64,000 nt of DNA, from positions 1-64,000 of the forward strand of contig NZ_BBMZ01000013.1 of the NCBI RefSeq assembly GCF_000759795.1, written 5' to 3'. The notes under the pieces were generated by a model. It was not told where the DNA came from. It made no database searches and saw nothing but the letters and a program-made list of their open reading frames with translations. Source of the DNA: Pseudescherichia vulneris NBRC 102420. Lineage in GTDB: Bacteria > Pseudomonadota > Gammaproteobacteria > Enterobacterales > Enterobacteriaceae. The translations under genes were made by a program, and so were the position numbers. This document shows, piece after piece, positions 7,516 through 16,274 of the stretch (positions within the stretch are counted from its first letter, which is position 1; every line of letters begins with the position of its first letter).

Positions 7516-8753
7516 GTGCGCTGCCTACGCCTGACTACAGCCGCAATATGCGGCTGATTGGTCACTCGGACCAGGGCGGGCGGCCCGACGGTGTGCAGCT
7601 GATGGTGCACCGTGGCTTCGCCTATATCGGCCATATGGTTTCCCAGGGCTTCTCGATTGTTGACGTGCGCGATCCGAAAAACCCGCGCCCGGCAGGCTAC
7701 GTGCCCGCGCCGCCGGGAACCTGGAACGTCCACTTGCAGGCCCATGACGATCTGCTGCTGGTGATCAACGCCCGGGATCTCTTTGCCGATGCCCGTTTCG
7801 CTGACGAGAAGGTCTACTACACCCGCTCGGTAGGGGAGACGGTGAGCGACGTCCAGGACAAAGGCTGGAGCGCCGGACTGCGCGTGTTTGATATCTCCAC
7901 GCCGGACCAGCCGAAAGAGATTGGCTTTCTGGGGCTGGACGGCATCGGCATTCACCGCATCTGGTACGTGGGGGGCCGCTGGGCCTATGTCTCTGCATTA
8001 ATCGACGGCTTTAGCGACTACATCTTCCTGACCATCGACCTTGCCGATCCGCGCAAGCCTGAGGTGGCGGGGCGCTGGTGGCTGCCGGGGATGAACCAGG
8101 CGGCGGGGGAGACCACGACGTGGCCGGAGGGCAAGCGTTACGCTCTGCACCACGCCATTATTGCCGGGGATACCGCCTACGGCAGCTGGCGCGACGGCGG
8201 TCTGACGCTGCTGGATGTGAAAGATCGCAGCGCGCCGAAGCTCATCAGCCACCGCAACTGGAGCCCGCCGTTTGGTGGTGGAACCCATACCGCGCTGCCG
8301 CTGCCGGACCGGGATCTGCTGGTGGTGCTGGACGAGGCGGTGCTGGATAATCAGGAGGATGGCGAGAAGCTGATCTGGCTGTTTGATATTCGTGAGCCTG
8401 CTAATCCGGTGAGCATCTCTACCTTCCCGCAGCCGGATGAGATCGACTATGTGGCGAAAGGGGCGCACTTCGGGCCGCACAACCTGCACGAGAACCGGCC
8501 GGGAAGCTTTATCAGCTCGACGCTGATCTTTGCCACCTATCAGAACGCCGGGGTAAGGGCCTACGATATCTCTAATCCGTATCGCCCGGTAGAGACCGGC
8601 GCGCTGGTGCCCGCTGCGCCAGCGAAGATGATGGATACCCGCCCTGGCCGTCCGCAGGTGATCCAGTCCTGCGACGTGTTTGTCGACGCGCAGGGGATTA
8701 TCTATAGCACCGACTATAACGGCGGATTGTCGATTATTGAGTATCTGGGATAA
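7512..8753 (+). CDS. LVIVD-repeat beta-propeller protein in the importer operon
   Basis: 413 residues, no signal peptide or membrane segment, so probably cytosolic. At least six LVIVD-type repeats are visible: GFSIVDVRDPKNP, GLRVFDISTPDQP, FLTIDLADPRKP, GLTLLDVKDRSAP, WLFDIREPANP and AYDISNPYRP, ending GLSIIEYLG. Histidines cluster between strands (NVHLQAH, GIHRIW, ALHHAI, GGTHTAL, GPHNLHEN), as might line a propeller's central pocket or a metal site. ATG 7512 overlaps the binding-protein stop by 4 bp, indicating tight co-translation. The function is unknown to me; an enzyme or sugar-processing partner for the imported compound is the simplest idea. Confidence 0.85.
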   Translation: MSALPTPDYSRNMRLIGHSDQGGRPDGVQLMVHRGFAYIGHMVSQGFSIVDVRDPKNPRPAGYVPAPPGTWNVHLQAHDDLLLVINARDLFADARFADEKVYYTRSVGETVSDVQDKGWSAGLRVFDISTPDQPKEIGFLGLDGIGIHRIWYVGGRWAYVSALIDGFSDYIFLTIDLADPRKPEVAGRWWLPGMNQAAGETTTWPEGKRYALHHAIIAGDTAYGSWRDGGLTLLDVKDRSAPKLISHRNWSPPFGGGTHTALPLPDRDLLVVLDEAVLDNQEDGEKLIWLFDIREPANPVSISTFPQPDEIDYVAKGAHFGPHNLHENRPGSFISSTLIFATYQNAGVRAYDISNPYRPVETGALVPAAPAKMMDTRPGRPQVIQSCDVFVDAQGIIYSTDYNGGLSIIEYLG

Positions 8754-8760
8754 AGGTATT

Positions 8761-8830
8761 GCCCGGCGGCGCTGTGCTTGCCGGGCCTACGGGTTGAGTA
8801 GGCCGGGTCAGGCGAAGCCGCCACCCGGCG
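8761..8830. repeat. BIME: two inverted REP palindromes
   Basis: Two REP units in opposite orientation, GCCCGGCGGCGCTGTGCTTG (8761-8780 and on) and GTAGGCCGGGTCAGGCGAAG (from 8798), fill the 84-bp gap between the convergent LVIVD and mtnK genes. Such pairs often serve as 3' mRNA stabilisers or weak terminators. Confidence 0.85.
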
Positions 8831-8837
8831 AAAGAGG

Positions 8838-10037
8838 CTAGCTGTACTGCCGAACGCGGGCAATCAGTTCATCAACGTTGTGAATGCGGTCGGCAATGAC
8901 GATCAGCGCCTTGCCTAAATGGATGGCGTGGCGCAGGCATGCGTGGCGCATCTCTTCGTCGGCGATAGTGTCGATATCCGCCACGTGAGAGAGGCCAACG
9001 CTGCGGCGGATCAGCTCTGTGCCGCAGAAGCCTATTGCATCGTGCCACACCTTCTGCAGGAACTGAGCGGCATAGCCCGGCTGGGCCAGCGCCACGTCGC
9101 GGGTTTTCTCTGCGGCCAGGGCAAGGAAGGTCTCTGCGAAGGTGTTCCATAGCTCCTGAATATCGTTCAGGCGTTGCTCGCGGGCGGCAGCGGCATCGCG
9201 AATGCCCAGATGTCCCGGCAGGCCGCAGTAGTTAAGCAGCAGGTTGCCAATAGCCGTGCCAAGGTCAAAGCCAATCGGCCCCACGTAGCCAAATTCGGCG
9301 TCAATCGCCTTCAGGCTGCCTTCGGCAACAAATAGTGAGCCGCTGTGGATATCGCCGTGCAGGAGCGCTTCGGCATGGGAGAGAAAGCGCTGTTTAAGCC
9401 CGGCCACCGCCAGCAGCAGGGCGGTATCGTCACGCAGGGCAACCACGTCAGCTTCAATCGCCGCCGGGTAGCTGTTGCGCTCGTGAACGCGGTATGGGTC
9501 GTCAAAGAAGAGGTCTTCGGTAATGCCACACATCTCTGGGTTGATAAACTGCGCCACCTGGGCCTTTTTCTGCGCCGGGGTGAGATAGAAATCGCTAGTG
9601 TGGAACAGAGTCTGCGCCAGATACGCTGCCAGCTGGCGGGCGGCCTGCGGATAGTATGCGCCCTTGATCAGCTCTCCACGCCAGATGCGGTGGTCGGAGA
9701 GATCCTCCATCACCATTACCGACAGGTCAGGATCGAAGTGGTGGATCTTTACCGTATGCGCCGGACAGTGCCGATAGTGCGCCACCAGGGTCTGCGCCTC
9801 CAGCCGGGCGCGATCCAGCGTCAGCGGCCAGGATTCGCCCACGCAGCGCACATAGGGCAGGGCCTGCTTAACGACGATCCGGCTTACGCCCTCGGCGTCG
9901 AAAATTTTAAACACCAGATTCAGGTTACCGTCACCGACTTCATGCGCGCTAACCAGTTCGGATGCCTGCTCCAGACCAGCAAATTGCCGGGCATAGGCCA
10001 CCGCATCGGCGGCGTTGAAAGTTCGGTATTGCGACAT
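8838..10037 (-). CDS. mtnK: Methylthioribose kinase
   Basis: 399 residues, the usual MtnK length. It phosphorylates 5-methylthioribose at O1, the step after nucleoside hydrolysis of methylthioadenosine. It has the kinase fold of the APH/choline-kinase type: nucleotide loop region [11 protein letters not shown] near residue 32, catalytic HGDIHSGS near residue 230, and metal-binding [16 protein letters not shown] 10037 follows GAGGAT by 6 nt; an upstream start 24 codons earlier would run through the MetJ-box operator and is rejected. It is divergent from mtnA, with two strong met boxes between, and convergent with the ABC/LVIVD operon. Confidence 0.95.
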   Translation of the reverse strand: MSQYRTFNAADAVAYARQFAGLEQASELVSAHEVGDGNLNLVFKIFDAEGVSRIVVKQALPYVRCVGESWPLTLDRARLEAQTLVAHYRHCPAHTVKIHHFDPDLSVMVMEDLSDHRIWRGELIKGAYYPQAARQLAAYLAQTLFHTSDFYLTPAQKKAQVAQFINPEMCGITEDLFFDDPYRVHERNSYPAAIEADVVALRDDTALLLAVAGLKQRFLSHAEALLHGDIHSGSLFVAEGSLKAIDAEFGYVGPIGFDLGTAIGNLLLNYCGLPGHLGIRDAAAAREQRLNDIQELWNTFAETFLALAAEKTRDVALAQPGYAAQFLQKVWHDAIGFCGTELIRRSVGLSHVADIDTIADEEMRHACLRHAIHLGKALIVIADRIHNVDELIARVRQYS

Positions 10038-10074
10038 TGCCGGTATCCTCAATTTTCTGTTTATAAAGCCATTC

Positions 10075-10090
10075 AGACGTCTATACATCT
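10075..10090. promoter_or_regulatory. MetJ operator between mtnK and mtnA
   Basis: AGACGTCT (10075-10082, a perfect met box) is followed in register by ATACATCT (10083-10090, 6 of 8). A weaker unit (AGCCATTC) precedes them. The array sits midway in the 105-bp divergent mtnK/mtnA spacer, so one MetJ-SAM complex could repress both genes. Confidence 0.82.
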
Positions 10091-10142
10091 GTAATTCATC
10101 CTGACACAATACGATACATCAACGCAACAGGGATTTAACGCT

Positions 10143-11162
10143 ATGCAGCCACTCCAGACCACCAGTCTGCGCGTCACCGATAATCAGCTTTTTATTCTCG
10201 ATCAGCAGGCGCTTCCGCAGGAGAAACGCTGGCTGCCCGCCGACAGGGTAGAGACGCTGGTGGGGCATATTCATGCCCTGCGGGTGCGCGGTGCGCCGCT
10301 AATTGGCCTCTCCGCCAGCCTGCTGCTGGCGCTGCTGGCCGAGCGGGGCGAGAGCCACTTCTCTCTGGCCCAGGCGCTGGAGACGCTGCGGGCGGCGCGC
10401 CCGACGGCGGTGAACCTGATGAACAACCTTGACCGCATGAAGCTGGCCCTGGCGGAGGTGGATTTTGTCCCGGCGCTGGTGGCCGAAGCCGAGCGGCTGG
10501 TTGCCGAGGATAAGCAGCTCTGCGCCCGGATCGCGGCAGCGGGCAGCGCGCTGGTGACGCCCGGCAGCCGCTTGCTGACGCACTGCAATACCGGTGGGCT
10601 GGCGACCGCGGGCGTAGGTACGGCGCTGGGGGTGATCTCCCAGGCCTTTACCGACGGCAAGGTGGTCAACGTCTGGGTAGGGGAGACGCGCCCGCTGTTA
10701 CAGGGGGGCCGTTTGACGGCCTGGGAGCTGGCGGAGCTGGGCATTCCCTGCCAGCTGATCACCGATTCGATGGCGGCCAGTCTGATGGCGCAGGGCCAGG
10801 TCGATGCGGTGTGGGTCGGCGCGGACCGCATTGCGGCCAACGGCGACGTGGCGAATAAGATCGGCACCTACTCGCTGGCGGTGCTGGCCCGTTATCATGG
10901 CATTCCGTTTTACGTTGCTGCTCCGCAGACTACGCTGGATCCGCTCTGCCCGAACGGGGAGGCCATTCCTATTGAGCAGCGTGCGGCCAGCGAAGTCACC
11001 GGCGTAGCGGGCAGCTTCGGAGCGGTGCAGTGGGCACCCGAATCGACGCTGGTCTATAACCCGGCGTTTGACGTTACCCCTGCCGCGTTGATTAGCGGCT
11101 GGGTGCTGGATACCGGGGTGGTGACGCCTGACGAGGTAGCGGCCGGATGTTTTAAGTTGTAG
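10143..11162 (+). CDS. mtnA: Methylthioribose-1-phosphate isomerase
   Basis: 339 residues, of the eIF-2B alpha-like isomerase family. It converts 5-methylthioribose-1-phosphate to methylthioribulose-1-phosphate in the cytosol. The catalytic Cys in [12 protein letters not shown] (about residue 150) and the catalytic Asp in [19 protein letters not shown] (about residue 230) are both present, as is RVRGAPLIG near residue 50. ATG 10143 follows an AGGG-type ribosome site. It is divergent from mtnK behind a shared MetJ operator and convergent with mtnD. Confidence 0.95.
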   Translation: MQPLQTTSLRVTDNQLFILDQQALPQEKRWLPADRVETLVGHIHALRVRGAPLIGLSASLLLALLAERGESHFSLAQALETLRAARPTAVNLMNNLDRMKLALAEVDFVPALVAEAERLVAEDKQLCARIAAAGSALVTPGSRLLTHCNTGGLATAGVGTALGVISQAFTDGKVVNVWVGETRPLLQGGRLTAWELAELGIPCQLITDSMAASLMAQGQVDAVWVGADRIAANGDVANKIGTYSLAVLARYHGIPFYVAAPQTTLDPLCPNGEAIPIEQRAASEVTGVAGSFGAVQWAPESTLVYNPAFDVTPAALISGWVLDTGVVTPDEVAAGCFKL

Positions 11163-11189
11163 CCCCGGTAAGCGAAGCGCCACCGGGGA
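11162..11189. repeat. REP palindrome between mtnA and mtnD
   Basis: GCCCCGGTAAGCGAAGCGCC followed by ACCGGGGA folds as a single REP unit in the 44-bp gap between the two convergent genes. Probably a 3'-end hairpin for either transcript. Confidence 0.8.
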
Positions 11190-11206
11190 GCGTATCGCGG
11201 TAAAAT

Positions 11207-11749
11207 TTATGCCAGGCGCGGATAGCCGTCGGCAATGGCGTCGCCGGTGAACTGGGCGATCCACCCCTCGGGGTTGTCGAAGATACGAATGGCGGTAAAG
11301 TTCGGCTCGGATCCCATATCAAACCAGTGCGGTGTGCCAGCCGGAACCGAGATCAGATCGTTTTTCTCGCACAGCACCTGATAGACCTCATCCCCGATGT
11401 GCAGGCAGAACAGGCCTGCACCCTCGACAAAAAAGCGCACCTCGTCTTCGCCGTGGGTGTGCTCACTGAGAAACTTTTCCCGCAGCGCCTGCTTGTTGGG
11501 GTTATCGGCGCGCAGGCTGATCACATCCCAGCTCTGATAGCCTTTCTCGGCAACCAGCCGATCGATCGCGTGCTGATAGGCGTCGATCACCGCTTCTGGC
11601 GTAGGATCGGCACCGAGATCGTGGTCGGCCTGCCAGCGCTCAAAGCGCACGCCTTTGGCGTTCAGCTGCTGCTGGATCTCACCCGCGTCGGTGCTGTGCC
11701 ACGTCGGCTGGCTGACGTCTTTATCAGAATAAATCGTTAACGCGCTCAT
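11207..11749 (-). CDS. mtnD: Acireductone dioxygenase
   Basis: 180 residues, a cupin-fold metalloenzyme. With Fe it oxidises acireductone to 2-keto-4-methylthiobutyrate and formate; the Ni form gives an off-pathway product. The metal ligands are visible in [11 protein letters not shown] (two His and a Glu) and [12 protein letters not shown] (the third His). The start overlaps the mtnC stop as ATGA. It is the last gene of the mtnB-mtnC-mtnD operon. Confidence 0.95.
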   Translation of the reverse strand: MSALTIYSDKDVSQPTWHSTDAGEIQQQLNAKGVRFERWQADHDLGADPTPEAVIDAYQHAIDRLVAEKGYQSWDVISLRADNPNKQALREKFLSEHTHGEDEVRFFVEGAGLFCLHIGDEVYQVLCEKNDLISVPAGTPHWFDMGSEPNFTAIRIFDNPEGWIAQFTGDAIADGYPRLA

Positions 11750-12435
11750 GAGGGGATCTGCTCCGGGTTGATGTCGTTAAAACTGTGCACCTGATGATGC
11801 TGGCTGGCGGCGTCATCATCGCCACGAATCAGCTGCACGGTGCGCAAACCGGCCTCTGCGGCGGCATCCAGCTCCTGATGAATATCGGACAGGAAAAGGA
11901 TCGACACCGGCGGCAGCGCCAGCTGCTCGGCAATGTTGCTATAGGCGTGCGCTTCACGCTTGGCACCGATGCGGGTATCAAAGTAGCCGCTGAACAGATG
12001 AGTAATATCACCTTCATCGCTGTAGCCAAATAACAGTTTCTGCGCAGCGACCGAGCCCGAGGAATAAACATAGAGATCAATCCCCTGCGCCTTCCATTTT
12101 TCCAGCGCGGGCAGCACGTCGGGGTAGAGATGGCCGGTGAAGTCGCCGTTGACGTAGCCGTCGTGCCAGATAATCCCCTGTAACGCCTTCAGCGCCGTCG
12201 ACTTACGATCTTCATCCATAAAGCGGAACAGCGTCTCAACGAGATCGGCGGTGGTGGCATCCGACTGGGCGATCTCATCCCGCAGATTATCGAGAATGGA
12301 TTTCACCGGCTCGGCATACTGCTGGGCGGTGACAAACGCCTCCAGCCTCTCGCGGGCGTAGGGAAACAGCACGTTATGCACGAAGCGGATATCGCTGGTC
12401 GTGCCCTCTATATCGGTAACGATGGCGCGGATCAT
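11746..12435 (-). CDS. mtnC: Enolase-phosphatase E1
   Basis: 229 residues, HAD superfamily. It is bifunctional, enolising then dephosphorylating diketo-methylthiopentyl-1-phosphate to acireductone. The nucleophile motif is [11 protein letters not shown] at residues 6-16, with the later [14 protein letters not shown] and [14 protein letters not shown] stretches typical of E1. ATG 12435 follows GGAGAG and overlaps the mtnB stop by 4 bp (ATGA). Both neighbours in the operon are overlapped, indicating a tightly coupled mtnBCD transcript. Confidence 0.95.
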   Translation of the reverse strand: MIRAIVTDIEGTTSDIRFVHNVLFPYARERLEAFVTAQQYAEPVKSILDNLRDEIAQSDATTADLVETLFRFMDEDRKSTALKALQGIIWHDGYVNGDFTGHLYPDVLPALEKWKAQGIDLYVYSSGSVAAQKLLFGYSDEGDITHLFSGYFDTRIGAKREAHAYSNIAEQLALPPVSILFLSDIHQELDAAAEAGLRTVQLIRGDDDAASQHHQVHSFNDINPEQIPS

Positions 12436-13046
12436 GATCTCTCCAGCAGTCGACGCTGCATTTCACACTCAAATAAAAACTCCAGCCCCTCAAGGTGGCG
12501 ACGGGCTTCCGCCACGCTGCGTCCCCAGCAGGTGAGACCGTGTCCACGCAGCAGGAAGCCGTAACTTAACGGCGTCTGGCGGGCGTATATCTCAATGCGC
12601 CGGGCGAGGGCGGGGATATCCTGGTCGTTATCAAACAGGGGAATAGAGACCGTGTCGAGGTGGCTGGTCTGTCCGCTAAGGGATTTCTGCATCTCGTAGC
12701 CCGTAAGCTTGAGCGTCGCCAGTTTCTCAACGCGTGACAGCACCGTGGCATTGACCGTATGCACATGCAGCACGGCGTTCGCCTCCGGGTAGAGGCGATA
12801 GATCAGCGTATGCAGCCCGGTCTCGGCGGAGGGCTTCCGCCCTGACGGGGCGCGATCGGTGGCGATCTCCACCTGCAAAAAATCATCCACCGTCAGGCTG
12901 CCCTTGTCTTTACCGGATTCGCTCAGCCAGCACCAGTCGGCGTTTTCCCGTACCGACATGTTGCCGCCGGTGGCCGGTGCCCAGCCTTTTGCGCCCAGCC
13001 AATGGCAGGCTTCAACCAGCACCGGGAGTTGCAGAGGGTATGTCAT
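12432..13046 (-). CDS. mtnB: Methylthioribulose-1-phosphate dehydratase
   Basis: 204 residues, class II aldolase/adducin fold with zinc. It dehydrates methylthioribulose-1-phosphate. Visible motifs are [10 protein letters not shown] near residue 30, the metal-binding [12 protein letters not shown] and the C-terminal [14 protein letters not shown] 13046 is chosen because AGGAG lies 7 nt upstream; a start 23 codons earlier would extend over the MetJ boxes and has no ribosome site. First gene of mtnBCD, divergent from mtnE. Confidence 0.95.
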   Translation of the reverse strand: MTYPLQLPVLVEACHWLGAKGWAPATGGNMSVRENADWCWLSESGKDKGSLTVDDFLQVEIATDRAPSGRKPSAETGLHTLIYRLYPEANAVLHVHTVNATVLSRVEKLATLKLTGYEMQKSLSGQTSHLDTVSIPLFDNDQDIPALARRIEIYARQTPLSYGFLLRGHGLTCWGRSVAEARRHLEGLEFLFECEMQRRLLERS

Positions 13047-13089
13047 AACGCTCCTGAATAGTGTGAGCAGAGGAATAACATTATTGTTT

Positions 13090-13105
13090 AGACGTCTAAG
13101 CGTCT
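13090..13105. promoter_or_regulatory. MetJ operator between mtnB and mtnE
   Basis: AGACGTCT (13090-13097, perfect met box) is followed in register by AAGCGTCT (13098-13105, 6 of 8). It lies in the 126-bp divergent spacer and overlaps a possible -35 for mtnE (TTGATT at 13105-13110, -10 near 13128-13136). It would allow MetJ to repress mtnBCD and mtnE together. Confidence 0.82.
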
Positions 13106-13172
13106 TGATTGCCAAATACTAGCATCGTGTTATAGTGGCAGCAACATCAGTATTACACGCAGGCACCCATTG

Positions 13173-14333
13173 ATGAGCAATAACACACTGATTCCTGAGA
13201 GTAAACTTCCTAATCTTGGCACCACCATATTTACCCAGATGAGCGCGCTGGCGCAGGCGCACCAGGCGATTAATCTGTCGCAGGGGTTTCCTGACTATGA
13301 TGGTCCGCGCTATCTGCAGGAGCGTTTGGCGTTTCACGTGGCTCAGGGGGCAAACCAGTATGCGCCGATGACCGGCGTACAGGCGCTGCGGGAGGCCATT
13401 GCTGAGAAAACTGCCGCTCTGTATGGCTACCAACCAGATGCTAACAGTGATGTCACCGTGACCGCGGGTGCCACCGAGGCGCTCTATGCCGCGATTACTG
13501 CTCTGGTGCGCAGCGGTGACGAGGTGATCTGCTTTGATCCAAGCTACGACAGCTACGCCCCGGCGGTTGAGCTGGCGGGGGGAGTAGTAAAACGCATTGC
13601 GCTGCAGCCGCCGCACTTTGGCGTCGACTGGCAGGCCTTTGCCGCGCTGCTGAGTGATAAGACCCGGCTGGTTATTCTTAATACGCCGCATAACCCGTCG
13701 GCCACGGTGTGGCAGCGTGCGGATTTTGCCGCGCTGTGGCAGGCGATTGCGGAGCGTGAAATCTACGTGCTGAGCGATGAGGTCTACGAGCACATCTGCT
13801 TTGCTCCCGAGGGGCATGCCAGCGTGCTGGCCCATCCCGAGCTGCGTCAGCGGGCGGTGGCCGTCTCATCCTTTGGCAAAACCTATCATATGACCGGCTG
13901 GAAGGTAGGCTACTGCGTTGCGCCAGCGGCTATCAGCGCTGAGCTGCGCAAGGTGCACCAGTACCTGACCTTTGCGGTCAATACCCCGGCGCAGCTGGCG
14001 CTGGCGGATATGCTGCGGGCAGAGCCAGAGCACTATCGTGAGCTGCCTGCTTTTTACCAGGCCAAACGCGATCTGCTGATTGATGCCCTGAGCCAGAGCC
14101 GGCTGAAGATCCTGCCCTGTGAAGGGACCTACTTCCTGTTGGCGGACTATAGCGCCATCTCCGATCTGGATGACGTTAGCTTCTGCCAGTGGCTAACCAA
14201 AGAGGTCGGTGTGGCGGCCATTCCGCTGTCGGTATTCTGCGCCGATGCCTTCCCGCACAAGCTTATTCGCCTCTGCTTTGCCAAGCAGGAAGCAACGCTA
14301 CGGGCCGCCGCAGAGCGTCTCTGCACGCTCTGA
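13173..14333 (+). CDS. mtnE: Methionine aminotransferase (MtnE/YbdL)
   Basis: 386 residues, collinear with E. coli YbdL, a PLP-dependent class I/II aminotransferase that prefers methionine, and here the last step of salvage (KMTB to methionine). The PLP-lysine sits in SSFGKTYHMTGWKVGY near residue 236; NTPHNPSATVW and DEVYEH are the cofactor-contact motifs. ATG 13173 gives MSNN..., matching the E. coli start; a TTG one codon upstream is ignored. In E. coli only this member of the pathway remains at the locus; here the full pathway surrounds it. Confidence 0.95.
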   Translation: MSNNTLIPESKLPNLGTTIFTQMSALAQAHQAINLSQGFPDYDGPRYLQERLAFHVAQGANQYAPMTGVQALREAIAEKTAALYGYQPDANSDVTVTAGATEALYAAITALVRSGDEVICFDPSYDSYAPAVELAGGVVKRIALQPPHFGVDWQAFAALLSDKTRLVILNTPHNPSATVWQRADFAALWQAIAEREIYVLSDEVYEHICFAPEGHASVLAHPELRQRAVAVSSFGKTYHMTGWKVGYCVAPAAISAELRKVHQYLTFAVNTPAQLALADMLRAEPEHYRELPAFYQAKRDLLIDALSQSRLKILPCEGTYFLLADYSAISDLDDVSFCQWLTKEVGVAAIPLSVFCADAFPHKLIRLCFAKQEATLRAAAERLCTL

Positions 14334-14346
14334 TCGTCGAGCCTTA

Positions 14347-15252
14347 TCAGCGATCCGCCAGCTTGATCATCTCAATTACGCTGGCGAAGGCGCTGCCGTT
14401 TAGCGAGGCCCGGTTGTAAAGCATAAATATATCAAAGGTGGGCAGAGTGATATCGATGTCCACTATTTTTAAATTCATTATCTTTTTATAGTGATTAAAG
14501 GTAGACAGCGGCATTATTCCAATAAGCTCAGACTGGCTGATAATATTAATGATGGAAATATATGAGTCGCTGCTGAACACGACATTGCGCTGTGGTAAGA
14601 CCGTTTCAATCTCTTCCTGTAATGCCAGCGCCCCTTTTTCCGGCGTGCTGTAGAAGGTAAACCCTTCTGCTAACACATCGCTAAGGGCTATTTTTCCGTT
14701 AAGGCGCGGATGGTGTTCGCTGCAAACCAGCACCAACGGCTCGCACGATAGCTTTTCGCAGACCACGGCAGGGTTAACAATGGGAAAAAGCGAGAGGATG
14801 AGATCGGCTTTGCGGTAGGTCAGCAGCTCTTCGGCCGACTGCGGGGTAATAAAAATATCATGATGCTCAATCGCGTAGCTGGCCTGCTGGCGTAGCGCCT
14901 TGACCAGCGCCGTGCTGCCTTCGCTCATCAGCAACTGCGGCGTGTAGAGAACAAACTTTTTACTCAGCTCGTTTCTGTTCATCATATTAATCGTCTGTTC
15001 GAGCTGGCTAAGATTCACCTCCAGATGCATATGCAGGTTAATTGCCACGGTTGTGGGCGCAACGCCTTTTCCGCTGCGAATGAAAAGTGGATCGTCAAGA
15101 TGCGCGCGCAGCCGTTGTAGAGACTGGCTCACCGCAGAAGGGGTAATAAATAAGGCTTTAGCCGCTTTACTGATGCTTTGATGCTGATAAATACACTCAA
15201 AAATAAGCAGCAGATTAAGATCGAATTTTTTTAAATCGTATAGGTTAGTCAT
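14347..15252 (-). CDS. ybdO: LysR-family regulator YbdO
   Basis: 301 residues, LTTR. The N-terminal winged helix-turn-helix (KFDLNLLLIFECIYQHQSISKAAKAL, then TPSAVSQSLQRLR) lies at about residues 9-50, followed by a LysR substrate-binding domain. It matches E. coli YbdO (called CitR in some sources) strongly in the DNA-binding part and less in the effector part. It is convergent with mtnE with only 13 bp between. The locus lacks the cit genes here, so a citrate role is not supported by context. Confidence 0.85.
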   Translation of the reverse strand: MTNLYDLKKFDLNLLLIFECIYQHQSISKAAKALFITPSAVSQSLQRLRAHLDDPLFIRSGKGVAPTTVAINLHMHLEVNLSQLEQTINMMNRNELSKKFVLYTPQLLMSEGSTALVKALRQQASYAIEHHDIFITPQSAEELLTYRKADLILSLFPIVNPAVVCEKLSCEPLVLVCSEHHPRLNGKIALSDVLAEGFTFYSTPEKGALALQEEIETVLPQRNVVFSSDSYISIINIISQSELIGIMPLSTFNHYKKIMNLKIVDIDITLPTFDIFMLYNRASLNGSAFASVIEMIKLADR

Positions 15253-15364
15253 TTTTTATCTCAATATATTGCTGCACATAATCAGGTGCTTAGGCTTGCA
15301 GAAATATATCATAAACTGTCCGGCATTAAACGACGCTGCACACAGATTGCTTAAAACGGTCGAA

Positions 15365-15381
15365 CCTATCGCAGTCATAGG
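15365..15381. promoter_or_regulatory. Inverted repeat upstream of ahpC, possible OxyR site
   Basis: CCTAT (15365-15369) and ATAGG (15377-15381) form a spaced inverted repeat about 175 bp upstream of ahpC. OxyR half-sites have the pattern ATAG...CTAT, and E. coli ahpC is OxyR-activated, but only one pair is clear here. The 303-bp gap 15253-15555 otherwise holds the ybdO and ahpC promoters and no gene. Confidence 0.35.
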
Positions 15382-15555
15382 CCACACCTTACAGCGTTAC
15401 ATTGCCCTTTGATTGGGGGAGTGATGTAATCCTCGACGCCATTACGGCTTTTACGTTGTTAGATATCGCTGATTGATTTGATAAAGCAAACGCATTAGCC
15501 GTTGCCATCAAAATTCGGTACCTTACATCTCATCGAAACCACGGAGGAAGTATAG

Positions 15556-16119
15556 ATGTCCTTAATCAATACCAAGATCAAACCTTTCAAAAACCAGGCG
15601 TTCAAAAACGGTGAATTCATCGAAGTGACCGAGAAAGATACCGAAGGCCGCTGGAGCGTCTTCTTCTTCTATCCGGCTGACTTCACCTTCGTTTGCCCGA
15701 CCGAGCTGGGCGACGTAGCCGATCACTACGATGAGTTGCAGAAACTGGGCGTGGACGTGTACTCCGTCTCCACCGACACCCATTTCACCCACAAAGCGTG
15801 GCATGGCAGCTCTGAAACCATCGCTAAAATCAAATATGCGATGATCGGTGACCCGACTGGCGCGCTGACCCGTAACTTCGAAAACATGCGTGAAGACGAA
15901 GGTCTGGCTGACCGTGCAACCTTCGTTGTTGACCCGCAGGGCATCATCCAGGCGATCGAAGTGACTGCAGAAGGCATTGGCCGTGACGCATCTGACCTGC
16001 TGCGCAAAATCAAAGCGGCTCAGTACGTTGCTGCCCACCCAGGCGAAGTGTGCCCGGCTAAATGGAAAGAGGGTGAAGCGACCCTGGCTCCATCTCTGGA
16101 TCTCGTCGGTAAGATCTAA
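15556..16119 (+). CDS. ahpC: Alkyl hydroperoxide reductase peroxidase subunit AhpC
   Basis: 187 residues, typical 2-Cys peroxiredoxin. It reduces organic peroxides and H2O2 in the cytosol. The peroxidatic Cys is in [12 protein letters not shown] (about residue 47), the resolving Cys in GEVCPAKW (about residue 166). ATG 15556 follows GGAGG. ahpF, its reductase, lies downstream, separated by a REP and a terminator-like hairpin that probably keep AhpC levels above AhpF. Confidence 0.98.
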   Translation: MSLINTKIKPFKNQAFKNGEFIEVTEKDTEGRWSVFFFYPADFTFVCPTELGDVADHYDELQKLGVDVYSVSTDTHFTHKAWHGSSETIAKIKYAMIGDPTGALTRNFENMREDEGLADRATFVVDPQGIIQAIEVTAEGIGRDASDLLRKIKAAQYVAAHPGEVCPAKWKEGEATLAPSLDLVGKI

Positions 16120-16128
16120 GTCTGACAA

Positions 16129-16188
16129 GCCCGGCGGCGCTGCGCTTGCACGGGCCTACCTATCACGGGTGCGTTATGCACCCGTTTT
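16129..16188 (+). repeat. REP element plus terminator-like hairpin between ahpC and ahpF
   Basis: A REP unit occupies 16129-16159. It is followed by ACGGGTGC (16165-16172), loop GTTAT, GCACCCGT (16178-16185), then TTTA, a short U-tract. The pair looks like a leaky terminator or 3'-end stabiliser that allows partial read-through to ahpF. Confidence 0.7.
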
Positions 16189-16274
16189 ACCCTAACAACA
16201 TGATTCAAGTTGCATCCAGGCAGCCCTAATGAGGCAGCTTGCATGATGATGTTTTTAACTCAGGAGTAACCCTA

